Shown one piece after another: positions 8,644 to 18,188 of a DNA stretch of 64,000 bases. The notes beneath the pieces were generated by a model, which was not told the DNA's origin, did not search any database, and saw only the letters and a program-made list of their open reading frames with translations. Position numbers and translations under genes: made by a program. Numbering within the stretch: position 1 is the first letter of the stretch; each line of letters begins with the position of its first letter. Origin of the DNA: an uncultured Acetatifactor sp. (lineage in GTDB: Bacteria > Bacillota > Clostridia > Lachnospirales > Lachnospiraceae); assembly GCA_944383825.1 (NCBI GenBank), contig CALWRA010000010.1, forward strand, positions 38,391 to 102,390, given 5' to 3'.

Positions 8644-10350
8644 ATGACTTACTCTCATGTTCACAAACCGGCGGCCATTGATCTGCATGTCCATTCCAAC
8701 CGCTCCGACGGCACTTATTCCCCCCGCCAGCTGGTGGATTATGCCATGGAAAAAGGTCTGAGAGCCTTTGCTTTGACAGATCATGACACTGTGGACGGGC
8801 TGGATGAGGCGGTACGCTATGCCCACAGTCTGAAAGACAATCCTTCCGTCCCCGAGGTTATTCCGGGAATTGAATTATCCACCCAATACCAGGGACAGGA
8901 TATTCATATTGTAGGACTTTATATTGATTACAAAAACCCTGAATTTCTGCACTGGCTCAAACGCTTTACAGAATCCAGAACCTTGCGTAATCATAAAATG
9001 TGCGCTCTTCTGAAGGAGGCCGGCGTTGAGATCTCCTATGATGAACTTCTGAAGGAATTTCCGGACGCCGTAATCACTCGGGCCCACTATGCAAAATATC
9101 TGCTTCGTCGGGGCTATGTAAAGAGCATTAAAGAAGCCTTTGATCGCTATGTAGGAGATCACTGTCCCTGCTTTGTGCCCAGGGAAAAGGTAACGCCCGA
9201 AGAGGCGGTGGAGCTGATACTGAAGGCGGACGGCATCCCTGTGCTGGCCCACCCTGCCCTGTATCATATGAGCGATTCCCGAATGGTGGAACTGATTTCT
9301 CTCCTGAAAGAAAAGGGCCTTATGGGAATAGAGGCTGTCTACAGTACCTATCATGCAGGAGAAGAGCGTTTTTTCCGCGCTCTTGCCCGCAAGTACCATC
9401 TTCTCGTCAGCGGCGGCTCCGATTTCCACGGCCCCAACAAGCCGGGTCTGGATCTGGGCACAGGTTACGGAAGGCTCTTCGTCTCCGAAGAGCTTTTGAC
9501 ACTGATTCGCCAGAGCCGAAAGAATCTTCTTTTCACGGATTTAGACGGTACTCTTCTTTTAAAGGACAGTACAGTTTCTGATGCCATGAAGCAAGCCCTG
9601 GAACGCATGACCCAGGCAGGACACCGTTTGATTCTCACTTCAGGCCGTCCTCTGCCCAGTATCCTCGAAGTGTGCGGACGGATAGGCCTTACGGAAAATC
9701 GGCCTTCTCCATTTCCCAATATGATGATTATAGCCAATAACGGAGCTCTGATCTACGATTGCAGTCTCCAGGCTCCCATCCTGGAACACCGCATTGCCCC
9801 TGAGGATATTGCCTTCCTGGAAGAGAAAGCCCGTCAGGCCGGTCTTCATATGCACGGTTATTCGGAGTCGGAAATCATCTGTACTCTGGAAAAGGAAAAT
9901 GCGGAGCTTCAGTTTTACAGGCAGCGCATCCATATGCCTGTAAAATATGTGCCCAATCTGGCCACGGCTCTTCCCCACGGCAGTTATAAGCTTCAGGTCA
10001 TTCATCTGACGGATCATGAGGCTCTGGAACAATTTCGTTCAAGCCTGCTTTCCTGCTGCGAAGGCCGCCTTCAATTCATCTTTTCCAATGATAAGTATCT
10101 GGAAATCCTGCCTGCTTCGGCCGGAAAAGGAAACGCCCTTCGCTTTGTGACGGATTATCTGCCCGCTCCCCGCTCCCATACCTTCGCAGCGGGAGACGCG
10201 GAAAATGATATTTCCATGCTTCAGGCCGCCCATGTAGGCATTGCCATGCGCAACGCCTCCTTGGAGGTAAAAAAAGCCGCCCGGCTTATCACACGGGCGG
10301 ACAATGATCATGACGGACTTCTGGAAGTTCTCAATCAGTATTTTGTTTAA
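8644..10350 (+). CDS. PHP phosphoesterase fused to Cof-type HAD phosphatase
   Basis: 568 residues from the ATG at 8644 (a TTG at 8635 overlapping the ABC-F stop is an alternative). Residues about 10-285 form a PHP domain like that of RNase AM/TrpH-type phosphoesterases: DLHVHSNRSDGTYSP, ALTDHDTVDGL, VLAHPALY and GGSDFHGPN give the metal-binding His and Asp residues. Residues about 294-568 form a HAD-IIB Cof-like phosphatase: LLFTDLDGTLL (nucleophile Asp299, acid Asp301), TSGRPL and AAGDAENDISML. No frameshift is visible at the joint. Expected activities are removal of phosphate from a nucleotide-like and a sugar-phosphate-like substrate; the true pair is unknown. Confidence 0.88.
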   Translation: MTYSHVHKPAAIDLHVHSNRSDGTYSPRQLVDYAMEKGLRAFALTDHDTVDGLDEAVRYAHSLKDNPSVPEVIPGIELSTQYQGQDIHIVGLYIDYKNPEFLHWLKRFTESRTLRNHKMCALLKEAGVEISYDELLKEFPDAVITRAHYAKYLLRRGYVKSIKEAFDRYVGDHCPCFVPREKVTPEEAVELILKADGIPVLAHPALYHMSDSRMVELISLLKEKGLMGIEAVYSTYHAGEERFFRALARKYHLLVSGGSDFHGPNKPGLDLGTGYGRLFVSEELLTLIRQSRKNLLFTDLDGTLLLKDSTVSDAMKQALERMTQAGHRLILTSGRPLPSILEVCGRIGLTENRPSPFPNMMIIANNGALIYDCSLQAPILEHRIAPEDIAFLEEKARQAGLHMHGYSESEIICTLEKENAELQFYRQRIHMPVKYVPNLATALPHGSYKLQVIHLTDHEALEQFRSSLLSCCEGRLQFIFSNDKYLEILPASAGKGNALRFVTDYLPAPRSHTFAAGDAENDISMLQAAHVGIAMRNASLEVKKAARLITRADNDHDGLLEVLNQYFV

Positions 10351-10420
10351 GCTCAATATTAAACGGAAAATATTCAGGAACATTTCACCGGCCAGAGGCC
10401 GCTGCCAAAGGAGCCGACAG

Positions 10421-10684
10421 CTATCCCTCCACAATCAGGTAGCGGCCATCGCCTACATCAAAAACTTCGCATGCCTCCAGAATTTCTTCAGGAGAAGCGC
10501 CCTCCATGTCTATCCCCTCTTCCTCAAAGTAAGCGGCCACCTCCTCCGGGGAATCCGCCACTACGGCCATACAATCCTCAAGAAAGCTCTCCGCCTCTTC
10601 CAGGGTTTCAGCCACTCTTTCCGGAAACAGCTGAAGCTGATTTTTCAGAAAACACTTCAATACCACATCGTCAAACTCGTGCAT
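10421..10684 (-). CDS. small acidic conserved hypothetical protein
   Basis: 87 residues, very acidic (many Glu and Asp), with a motif-like C-terminus DVGDGRYLIVEG. The start at 10684 is preferred over a TTG two codons earlier because GGAGA lies seven bases upstream of it. It resembles a small family I recall from Lachnospiraceae genomes, sometimes mislabelled glyoxalase; I see no catalytic motif. It is the last gene of the minus-strand polyphosphate run, 42 bases after the Gph-like phosphatase. A short GC hairpin (CGGCC-TCT-GGCCG) lies downstream, without a clear T-run. Confidence 0.6.
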   Translation of the reverse strand: MHEFDDVVLKCFLKNQLQLFPERVAETLEEAESFLEDCMAVVADSPEEVAAYFEEEGIDMEGASPEEILEACEVFDVGDGRYLIVEG

Positions 10685-10726
10685 ATGCAATTCTCCTTTT
10701 ATTGTTTTCCCAGCATTTTATAACTG

Positions 10727-11389
10727 TCAGGGCTCTCGCCCTATATAATCAAGCAGCTGAAGGGGTTTTTCTATCACCGCGTCCGCATGGTTCTCCTCCA
10801 GCTCCTCTCTGTCCCGAAACCCCCAAAGGGCTCCTATGGTAAACGCCCCAGCACTTTTTCCCGTTTTCATATCCGTGGCGGTATCCCCCAGATACAATAT
10901 GTCCCGGGCCGCCATCCCCAGCCGGTCCAATATCCGGAATACCCCCTCGGGGCTGGGCTTAATGGGCAGCCCCTCCTCCTGTCCCTGGATGACGTCAAAA
11001 AAGTTCCTGCCGAACAGGCTCTCAATCACGCGGACAGTTTCCTCATGAGGCTTGTTGGACAGCACCGCTATGGCGATCTTCTTTTCCTTCAGTGAGGCAA
11101 GAAGCTCCCTGACGCCCTCATAAGGCTTTACTTCATACATGCAGTTTTGTGCAAATATTTCCAGATAGCGCTCAAAGGCCTCATCAAAATGCACAAGGTC
11201 CCTGTCCCCTCCTGCGGCCAGAGCTCTTTTGATCAGATTTGCAGCCCCGTCTCCCACAAAATAGCAATACTGTTTTACGGAAAAGGGACCATACCCAAAG
11301 GGCTCCAGGGCCTTATCCGCACAAAGTTTTATGCTGTGGATAGAATCGGAAAGCGTTCCATCCAAGTCGAAAATCACCGCCTTTTTCAT
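10727..11389 (-). CDS. HAD phosphatase, phosphoglycolate phosphatase-like
   Basis: About 220 residues. FDLDGTLSDS (nucleophile and acid Asp), VLSNKPHE (motif II), and LGDTATDMKTG (motif IV) with an alpha-helical cap place it in the Gph/PgmB-like HAD-IA group. The substrate is unknown; phosphoglycolate or pyrophosphate are family activities. The ATG at 11389 overlaps the maf stop as ATGA, suggesting coupled translation; a TTG six bases upstream has better spacing (seven bases) to GGAGG and cannot be excluded. Confidence 0.85.
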   Translation of the reverse strand: MKKAVIFDLDGTLSDSIHSIKLCADKALEPFGYGPFSVKQYCYFVGDGAANLIKRALAAGGDRDLVHFDEAFERYLEIFAQNCMYEVKPYEGVRELLASLKEKKIAIAVLSNKPHEETVRVIESLFGRNFFDVIQGQEEGLPIKPSPEGVFRILDRLGMAARDILYLGDTATDMKTGKSAGAFTIGALWGFRDREELEENHADAVIEKPLQLLDYIGREP

Positions 11390-11997
11390 AGCCAATCTCT
11401 TACCTCCTGGTATAATCTCGCCACCGGCAGTCCCACTACATTATTGTAATCTCCCCGTATTCCTCTGATATATCTGGCGCAAAGTCCCTGAATCCCATAT
11501 GCTCCCGCTTTGTCCATAGGCTCCCCGGTCCGGACATAATCAACAATCTCCTGACGGCTCATAGGATAGAATTCCACATCAGTGACCTCATGGAAAGTTT
11601 TTACCTGGAACGGTTTGTCTTCCTCCTCAAACAGCACCAGCGTTACGCCTGTATATACCTGGTGAGAATGCCCCTGCAGCAGCGAAAGCATATCGGCGGC
11701 TTCCTGCTCCCCTGATGGCTTTCCCAGTATTCTGCCGTCAACAGCCACCACCGTATCCGCGCCTATAATGAGAGCGTTCCGACATCCTGATCCTGCAAGC
11801 ATATCCCGGCATGCAAGAGCTTTCTGCCTGGAAAGCTCTTCCACTGCCTTCCAGGGAATATCCGTGGTTATTTTCTCTTCCGTTCGGCTGATCATTACCT
11901 CAAAATCCAGGCCTATCTGATACAAAAGAGATTTTCTCCTGGGCGAGGCTGATGCAAGTATGATTTTCCTCTCTGCTTTTTGTCTTTCATTTCTCAT
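11386..11997 (-). CDS. maf: Maf-like nucleoside triphosphate pyrophosphatase
   Basis: 203 residues. The Maf fold is shown by ILASASPRRKSLL near the N-terminus, the GADTVVAVDG strand with the catalytic Asp, LGKP, and the C-terminal AGAYGIQG block. Family members hydrolyse non-canonical or canonical NTPs to NMP and PPi and have been tied to septum formation. The gene overlaps the 3' end of ppk by 11 bases and the downstream HAD gene by 4 bases, so all three are one transcription unit. Confidence 0.93.
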   Translation of the reverse strand: MRNERQKAERKIILASASPRRKSLLYQIGLDFEVMISRTEEKITTDIPWKAVEELSRQKALACRDMLAGSGCRNALIIGADTVVAVDGRILGKPSGEQEAADMLSLLQGHSHQVYTGVTLVLFEEEDKPFQVKTFHEVTDVEFYPMSRQEIVDYVRTGEPMDKAGAYGIQGLCARYIRGIRGDYNNVVGLPVARLYQEVRDWL

Positions 11998-14119
11998 GGG
12001 AAGTCTCCGGTATAAATGTTCTTGTAACTCCTACAGGGGCCTCTGAGACCGCTTTCTCCTTCTCCCTGGCTTCCGCACAGAAGGACTCCTGCGAGTTGAA
12101 GCGCTGCTTTCCTCTCCTGTCCACTTTTTCATAGGTGCCATCCGGCTGCAGCACAGACGCCTTTACATTATCCTTAAGCTGGCACTGTAAAATGTGGAGC
12201 AGCTCTTCCTTGCACTTCGGCCGGTCCACAGGAAACAGAATCTCTACCCGCCGCTCCAGATTTCGGGGCATCCAGTCGGCGCTGCTGCAATAAATCTCAT
12301 AATGCTCATTATTTTCAAAATAAAAAATCCGGCTGTGTTCTAAAAAGGTTCCTACAATGGATCTCACCGTAATATTTTCACTGATTCCCGGTATGCCCAC
12401 CTTAAGGCAACAGATTCCCCGGACAATCAGATCTATTTTTACTCCGGCAGCGCTTGCCTCATATAAAGCGGCAATTATATCTTTGTCACACAGGGAATTC
12501 ATTTTTGCAATAATCCGGGCCGGACGACCTTCTCCGGCATATTTCTTCTCCCTCCCGATCAGGTAAAGGAATTTATTTTTCAGCCACAGGGGCGCCAGAG
12601 AAAGTTTATTCCACATCAGAGGCTCCGAATAGCCTGACAGCATATTAAACACCGCGGTGGCGTCCTCTCCCACCATTTCGGCGCAGGTAAGCAGTCCTAT
12701 GTCCGTATACAGCTTTGCGGTGGCGTCATTATAATTACCGGTTCCAAGGTGCACATAACGGCGAATGCCATCCTCTTCCCTGCGCACCACCAATGTAATC
12801 TTACTGTGGGTTTTCAGGCCCACCAGGCCATAAATCACATGACAGCCCGCCTTCTCCAGCATCTTGGCCCATACAATATTGTTTTCCTCATCAAAGCGGG
12901 CCTTCAGCTCCACCAGCACCGTAACCTGCTTACCATTTTCCGCTGCCTGCGCCAGAGCGGCTATAATGGGCGAATGTCCGCTGACACGGTAAAGAGTCTG
13001 CTTGATGGCAAGAACCGTAGGATCTTTTGCGGCCTGCCGGATAAATTCCACCACCGGCGTAAAGGTCTGGTAAGGATGCTGAAGCAGAATATCCCCTTTT
13101 CTGATCTCCTCAAAAATATCACAGCCGGGCAAAAGCTCGGGAACCTGCCTGGGTTTATGAACGGGCTCCTTTAAATGTTCATATCCCTCCAGCCCATACA
13201 GCTTCATCAGAACCGTCAAATCCAAAGGTCCGTCGATTTCATATACACTCTCCTCCTCCATGCCAAGCTGCTTTTTCAAAAATTTCAACATATGCTTGTG
13301 CATTCCGGACTCCACCTCCAGACGGATGGCCTGTCCCCACTGGCGTTTTTTCAGCTGTTTTTCAATTTCCTTTAAAAGGTCGGCCGCCTCGTCCTCCTCA
13401 ATGGTCAGATCAGCGTTGCGCATAATCCGGTATGGGTAAGCACAGATAATATCATAGTTTAAAAACAGCTTTTGGATATTTCTCTCAATGATTTCCTCCA
13501 AAAGAATGACCTTTCTTCCCTCATCCTCAGAGGGAAGAAGCACAATTCGGCTCAGTACGCCCGGCACCTGCACCGTGGCAAATTCCAGCTCTTCCTTGCT
13601 GTTTTTCTTCCGAACCAGAGCGCCGATATTTAACGTCTTATTGCGAATCAGCGGAAAAGGCCTTGAGGAATCCACCGCCATGGGCGTCAGCACCGGATAT
13701 ACATTATCCTCAAAATACCCATCCACATAAGCAGCCTCCTTCTCCGTAAGCTGTTCATGATGCCTGATGATATGAAGCCCGTTTTGTTCCAAAAGCGGAA
13801 GCAGCGACCTGTTGAATGTGGAATACTGCAGCTCCACCAAGCTGTGTATCGCCGCATTCAGAGCCTCCAGTTGCTTTGCAGGCGTCATTCCCGCAATATC
13901 CTTCTTCTCGTAGCCTGCATTCACCATATCCTTCAGCGAGGCAACTCGTATCATAAAAAATTCATCCAGATTGGAGGCGGTAATACTCAAAAATTTCAGT
14001 CTCTCAAACAGGGGAATGCTTTTATCCCTGGCCTCGTTTAAAACCCGGTGGTCAAACAGTATCCAGCTAAGCTCCCTGTTGGTGTAATATTTTGGATTTA
14101 TAAATTCTTTCTCTCCCAT
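11987..14119 (-). CDS. ppk: polyphosphate kinase 1
   Basis: 710 residues, normal for PPK1. It polymerises the gamma-phosphate of ATP into inorganic polyphosphate, reversibly. The N-terminal domain begins YYTNRELSWILFDHRVLNEA; the catalytic HKD-like repeats contain GLKTHSKITLVVRRE (autophosphorylated His about 438) and, later, FLEHSRIFYF (second conserved His). It lies 12 bases after ppx, so synthesis and breakdown of polyphosphate are encoded together. Confidence 0.97.
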   Translation of the reverse strand: MGEKEFINPKYYTNRELSWILFDHRVLNEARDKSIPLFERLKFLSITASNLDEFFMIRVASLKDMVNAGYEKKDIAGMTPAKQLEALNAAIHSLVELQYSTFNRSLLPLLEQNGLHIIRHHEQLTEKEAAYVDGYFEDNVYPVLTPMAVDSSRPFPLIRNKTLNIGALVRKKNSKEELEFATVQVPGVLSRIVLLPSEDEGRKVILLEEIIERNIQKLFLNYDIICAYPYRIMRNADLTIEEDEAADLLKEIEKQLKKRQWGQAIRLEVESGMHKHMLKFLKKQLGMEEESVYEIDGPLDLTVLMKLYGLEGYEHLKEPVHKPRQVPELLPGCDIFEEIRKGDILLQHPYQTFTPVVEFIRQAAKDPTVLAIKQTLYRVSGHSPIIAALAQAAENGKQVTVLVELKARFDEENNIVWAKMLEKAGCHVIYGLVGLKTHSKITLVVRREEDGIRRYVHLGTGNYNDATAKLYTDIGLLTCAEMVGEDATAVFNMLSGYSEPLMWNKLSLAPLWLKNKFLYLIGREKKYAGEGRPARIIAKMNSLCDKDIIAALYEASAAGVKIDLIVRGICCLKVGIPGISENITVRSIVGTFLEHSRIFYFENNEHYEIYCSSADWMPRNLERRVEILFPVDRPKCKEELLHILQCQLKDNVKASVLQPDGTYEKVDRRGKQRFNSQESFCAEAREKEKAVSEAPVGVTRTFIPETSHEK

Positions 14120-14131
14120 ATCCTTCCTCTT

Positions 14132-15676
14132 TTAAAAATTCTTTCTCTGCTTCAGCACCGGCTGCACACTGAATACCTCTTGAAAAAAGTCGGAGCACAC
14201 CTCAAAAAATCCCTTTTCCAGCGTAATGTCTTCCGGCGTATCCGCCGTCAATATCAGCTGATTCTCCCTGAGTGCAGCCTTGATTCCCTTTAGCTTCTGC
14301 TTATGGCTGCGGTCCAGGCTGTTAGCCAGCCTCAATATGGCCGTCAGCTTGGCCACCGTCAGATATGCGTCCCTATCCAGACCGCTTCCCTGTGACTGAA
14401 GCCGGTCATAATAGACAAAGGAACTATGGTTGAACCTTACTACATTCGCCACAATCTCTCTTTCCATGTGGGAAAGCCCGATTATCTCCGTGGCCATTAC
14501 AATGTTGTAGGAGGTTTCTCCTATGTTCACCATGCTGATATATTTTCCACAATCATGAAGAATCGCCGCAATCCGAAGATATAGCCTTTCTCGTTTTCCA
14601 AGACCATGAGCCCGCTTCAGGCTGTCATAAATGGACACAGCTATATTCTCCAGTGTTTCTCCCCGCTTTCTGCTTCCCAGATACCGCTTGCTGACATTCA
14701 CCGCACACCCAATGATGTCTTTTTCAAAATCATGCTCTCCCTTAAGAAGCTTCATTTTTTCCGCATATTCATAGGCAATTCCATCACAGAGCGTAACGCC
14801 CGGAGCCCAGATTTTTTCCGCTCCCATAAGCTGTGCAATCCGCTTCGTCAAAACCGCGCTGATCAAAACCAGAGGCACCTTTTCCTCCGGAATATCCATG
14901 GAAAGCGCAATTTCACTGCCGCTTCTGCTTTTCAGGGAATCCATAAATCCCTCGAATTCCTTCAAATCCGCAGCAGGCCCGCCATCTCTTCCCAGTCGTT
15001 TCACCGCCCATGGAGAAATATAATCATCTACAATAATAATGTTCTGTATCGTCCTGTCCTTTAAGTACAGCTTTTTATAATTGGAAAGCTGGGCTGTGGC
15101 CAACTCGTCGGCCAGACTCTCCACCTGATTTCTTCCGGCATTGAGATGATTGAGATATTCCTGTATCCTAAGCACTCCCAGACGGAGATTCTGGGTCGAT
15201 ACCAAAGCATCATTGTCAAATAAGGAAAGCTGAATGCTCCCTCCCCCAATATCTACAATGGCGGTCTTTTCCTCGATAATCCTGCGGAAACTTTCTCCCT
15301 TCAAAGCAATGGATTTGTAATCCAGAAACCGCTGTTCGGAGTTACTGAGGATTTCCACCCTGATTCCGGTGCGCTGTTCAATCTGATCCACAACAATAGC
15401 AGAATTCTCCGTTTCCCGAATGGCGCTGGTACCATAGGCTTTATAGGCGTCCGCCCTGTATGAATCCATAATAACCGAAAATTCCTTCAGCGTCCTGCAA
15501 AGCTCCTCCAGCTTATCATTTCTGATTTTCCCGGTGGCGTAAGTATCGCTTCCCAAATCCAGCCTACGCCTGATGCAGTCTATCTCCCGCATATTGTTTT
15601 TTCCGGTAAACTCAAATATTTTCATAGTCAGCTCAAAGCTTCCCACATCAATTGCAGCAAAGATCCTTATGCTCAT
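14132..15676 (-). CDS. ppx: Ppx/GppA phosphatase with C-terminal HD domain
   Basis: 514 residues from the ATG at 15676, which has GAGAGGAGT just upstream; the GTG five codons earlier has none. The first 300 residues are an actin-like Ppx/GppA domain (FAAIDVGSFELTMKIFEF, YGTSAIRETENS, AIVDIGGGSIQLSLF). The rest is an HD-type domain (ILHDCGKY, with FNHSSFVYY downstream). Homologues remove terminal phosphate from polyphosphate or hydrolyse pppGpp. The neighbouring ppk favours exopolyphosphatase. Confidence 0.93.
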   Translation of the reverse strand: MSIRIFAAIDVGSFELTMKIFEFTGKNNMREIDCIRRRLDLGSDTYATGKIRNDKLEELCRTLKEFSVIMDSYRADAYKAYGTSAIRETENSAIVVDQIEQRTGIRVEILSNSEQRFLDYKSIALKGESFRRIIEEKTAIVDIGGGSIQLSLFDNDALVSTQNLRLGVLRIQEYLNHLNAGRNQVESLADELATAQLSNYKKLYLKDRTIQNIIIVDDYISPWAVKRLGRDGGPAADLKEFEGFMDSLKSRSGSEIALSMDIPEEKVPLVLISAVLTKRIAQLMGAEKIWAPGVTLCDGIAYEYAEKMKLLKGEHDFEKDIIGCAVNVSKRYLGSRKRGETLENIAVSIYDSLKRAHGLGKRERLYLRIAAILHDCGKYISMVNIGETSYNIVMATEIIGLSHMEREIVANVVRFNHSSFVYYDRLQSQGSGLDRDAYLTVAKLTAILRLANSLDRSHKQKLKGIKAALRENQLILTADTPEDITLEKGFFEVCSDFFQEVFSVQPVLKQRKNF

Positions 15677-15687
15677 ATGGACTCCTC

Positions 15688-16983
15688 TCACACATCACAT
15701 TTTCCCAAAAGATAGTCTATAAATTGCTGAGCGCTTCTTCCCGAAAGCCCGCCGTGGGAAAGCTCCCATTTGTTTGCCTCGGCCAAAAGCTCTTCTTCCG
15801 GCATCTTTACGCCAAAACGCTTTGCCAATGTCTTTACAATGACAGCAAACTGTTTTTTATCCGGCGCTCCGAAGTAAATGGTAACGCCGAAGCGATACGC
15901 TAGCGAGAGCTTTTCCTGCACTGTGTCGCCGGTGTGCATATCCTGACGGCTTTCTTCCTTGTCACCGTAGTTCTCCCTAATCAGGTGCCTTCTGTTGGAG
16001 GTGGCGTAAATCAGAACGTTTTCCGGCTTCCTCTCCAGTCCTCCCTCGATCACCGCCTTCAGATATTTATATTCTATTTCAAAGTCCTCAAAGCTCAAAT
16101 CATCCATATAAATGATAAATCTGTAATTTCTCTTTTTGATCTGGCTGATTACTTCATTCAAGTCCCTGAACTGATGCTTATACACCTCAATCATGCGGAG
16201 TCCTCTGTCATAATATTCATTTGCAATGGCCTTCATGCAGGAAGATTTTCCTGTGCCTGCGTCCCCAAAAAGCAGGCAGTTATTGGCTCGTCGCCCGCTC
16301 ACAAAGGCATCCGTATTATCCCTGAGCTTTTTCTTGGCAGTCTCATAGCCCACCAAATCATCCAGACGAACATGAGCGATATTCAGTATAGGCTCCATAT
16401 GCACGCCGTTCTCCTCGTGTACAATCCGAAAGGACTTATGCAGTCCGAATTTCCCCACTCCATATTCCCGATAAAATTGAGTCAGCGTGTCTTTCATCTC
16501 CTCCGGCGTGTGATCCAGACAGAATTTCTTCGCCAGCTCACAGATCCTGGCGCAGATTCTGGCATTGTAAACCTTGCTCTCCCGGCTGCTGCTTTCATAC
16601 TTCTCCGCCAAGGCAAATTCCGGAACCTTAAGTTTCTCCATAAGGGGCCGGAAATCAAAATCATAAAATTCCTTCAGTATCACAATATCGTGAAGAACAG
16701 CCTGATTTATAGTTCCATTAATTTCTCCTCTGATCTCACAGCCGCAGCTGTAGCTATTTTCATTGTTTACCAAAAGATTGGCAAGATAGCAATGCCACAG
16801 ATTACCATGAAAGCCATAGCTTCCCGCCAACTCAATCAGTCTGTGGATACAGTCATAAAAAAGCGCGGCCATATCATCCCTTTTGGACTTCTCATCGTCA
16901 TAATGAGACATAAGCCAGGCCATATCCCGAAGCAGCTGCCCATCCTCAAAATCCCTGTATACGATCAATTCCTGTTCTCTCAT
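15688..16983 (-). CDS. AAA ATPase of the DUF815 family
   Basis: 431 residues. The N-terminal 190 residues are alpha-helical with no known motif. The C-terminal part is the DUF815 ATPase: VGYETAKKKLRDNTDAF, Walker A GDAGTGKSS, Walker B-like FIIYMDDLSFE, sensor ATSNRRHLIREN, and an arginine-finger region. It ends 11 bases before ppx. The family's role is not established; the gene order here links it to polyphosphate or nucleotide stress. Cytoplasmic. Confidence 0.88.
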   Translation of the reverse strand: MREQELIVYRDFEDGQLLRDMAWLMSHYDDEKSKRDDMAALFYDCIHRLIELAGSYGFHGNLWHCYLANLLVNNENSYSCGCEIRGEINGTINQAVLHDIVILKEFYDFDFRPLMEKLKVPEFALAEKYESSSRESKVYNARICARICELAKKFCLDHTPEEMKDTLTQFYREYGVGKFGLHKSFRIVHEENGVHMEPILNIAHVRLDDLVGYETAKKKLRDNTDAFVSGRRANNCLLFGDAGTGKSSCMKAIANEYYDRGLRMIEVYKHQFRDLNEVISQIKKRNYRFIIYMDDLSFEDFEIEYKYLKAVIEGGLERKPENVLIYATSNRRHLIRENYGDKEESRQDMHTGDTVQEKLSLAYRFGVTIYFGAPDKKQFAVIVKTLAKRFGVKMPEEELLAEANKWELSHGGLSGRSAQQFIDYLLGKCDV

Positions 16984-17063
16984 GCCAAAAACCGCTCCTT
17001 TATCCGCATCGCGTCTTTGCAGACCAATCTTTCAAACGAAATACGGGTGAATCCGCAAACGCA

Positions 17064-18188
17064 TTAATAATTTCCCAAAATCTTCATATTTCTGGCCTCA
17101 TCTCTAAGACCTCTGAGAGCATTTTTCACAGCGCTGTCCGCAAGATTTCCTTCAAAGTCAACAAAAAAGCGATACTCCCAACTGCGGTCCTCTATGGGCC
17201 GACTCTCAATCTTTGTGAGATTCAGGTTATTATAAATAAAGTGGGACAGCATATGGTATAAAGAGCCGCTTCTGTGAGGCACTTCAAAGCAAATGCTGAC
17301 CTTTGCGGCGTCTTTTCTGAATACTTTCTGGTTGGTGACAATGATAAAGCGAGTGGAGTTGGCTCCGGCATGGTTTACTCCCTTTCTGAGAATCTTCAGC
17401 CCGTAGACTTCACCTGCATGCTCACCCGCTATAGCCGCCTGGGTCTTATCACCATCCTCAGCCACCTTTCTCGCTGCGAAAGCATTATTCTGCATACTGA
17501 TCTGACGCCAGTTATGATCTGCCAGAAACCTGGCGCTCTGCATCAGGGACTGTGGATGAGAATACACGATCCTGATGTCGGACAGCTCTGCTCCGGGCAC
17601 CCCCAGCAGGCAATGTTCTATTTTAATGATCTGTTCTCCTACGATGTAATTTTCAAATTCCACCAAAAGATCATATATTTCACTGACAATCCCGGCAGTG
17701 GAATTCTCAATGGGCAGCACCGCAAAATCTGCGCTCCCTTCATCTATGGCGCTCATGGCGTCCCGAAAGGTCTCCACGTGAAAGCTGTTGATTTCATCCC
17801 CGAAATATTTTATCATAGCAGCCTGAGAATAAGCTCCCTCCGCTCCTTGAAACACCACTCTCGCTCTTTTTGTCTCCAGCTTGTCCACGCCGATAAAGGG
17901 AAGCTTTCCAAGACTTCCGCGCTGTATCAGAAGCTGATACTGCAGCTTTCTGCTCATGGACATAATCTGTTCAAACAGTTCCACTATTCCATGACTGTTA
18001 AATTCATTGTGCGTCAGGGATTTCAGCCGGGCAAGCTTTTCCTGCTCCCTCTGCCGGTCAAAAACCTTCTTTCCCGTCTCAATCTTATATTCCGCAACTT
18101 GTCTGCTAATGTCCATGCGCTTTTCATAAAGCTCCACAATCTGTTCATCCACATCGTCTATTTTGGCTCTCAGCTCCGACAAATCCAT
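17064..18188 (-). CDS. pheA: bifunctional chorismate mutase / prephenate dehydratase
   Basis: 374 residues from the ATG at 18188, which has AAGGAG six bases upstream and gives the normal P-protein length. Residues 1-85 are an AroQ chorismate mutase helix bundle (LRAKIDDVDEQIVELYEKR). Then comes the prephenate dehydratase domain (VVFQGAEGAYSQAA, LPIENSTAG, STRFIIV with the catalytic Thr-Arg-Phe), and a C-terminal ACT domain with GSLY and IESRPI, the phenylalanine-binding signatures of feedback inhibition. It makes phenylpyruvate from chorismate. It lies 80 bases upstream of the DUF815 gene and may head that operon. Confidence 0.97.
   Translation of the reverse strand: MDLSELRAKIDDVDEQIVELYEKRMDISRQVAEYKIETGKKVFDRQREQEKLARLKSLTHNEFNSHGIVELFEQIMSMSRKLQYQLLIQRGSLGKLPFIGVDKLETKRARVVFQGAEGAYSQAAMIKYFGDEINSFHVETFRDAMSAIDEGSADFAVLPIENSTAGIVSEIYDLLVEFENYIVGEQIIKIEHCLLGVPGAELSDIRIVYSHPQSLMQSARFLADHNWRQISMQNNAFAARKVAEDGDKTQAAIAGEHAGEVYGLKILRKGVNHAGANSTRFIIVTNQKVFRKDAAKVSICFEVPHRSGSLYHMLSHFIYNNLNLTKIESRPIEDRSWEYRFFVDFEGNLADSAVKNALRGLRDEARNMKILGNY

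Noticed and set aside
15934..17067. 377-codon plus-strand frame opposite the DUF815 gene
   Set aside because: It mirrors a well-supported gene, has no ribosome site and no family resemblance; it is a shadow of codon bias.
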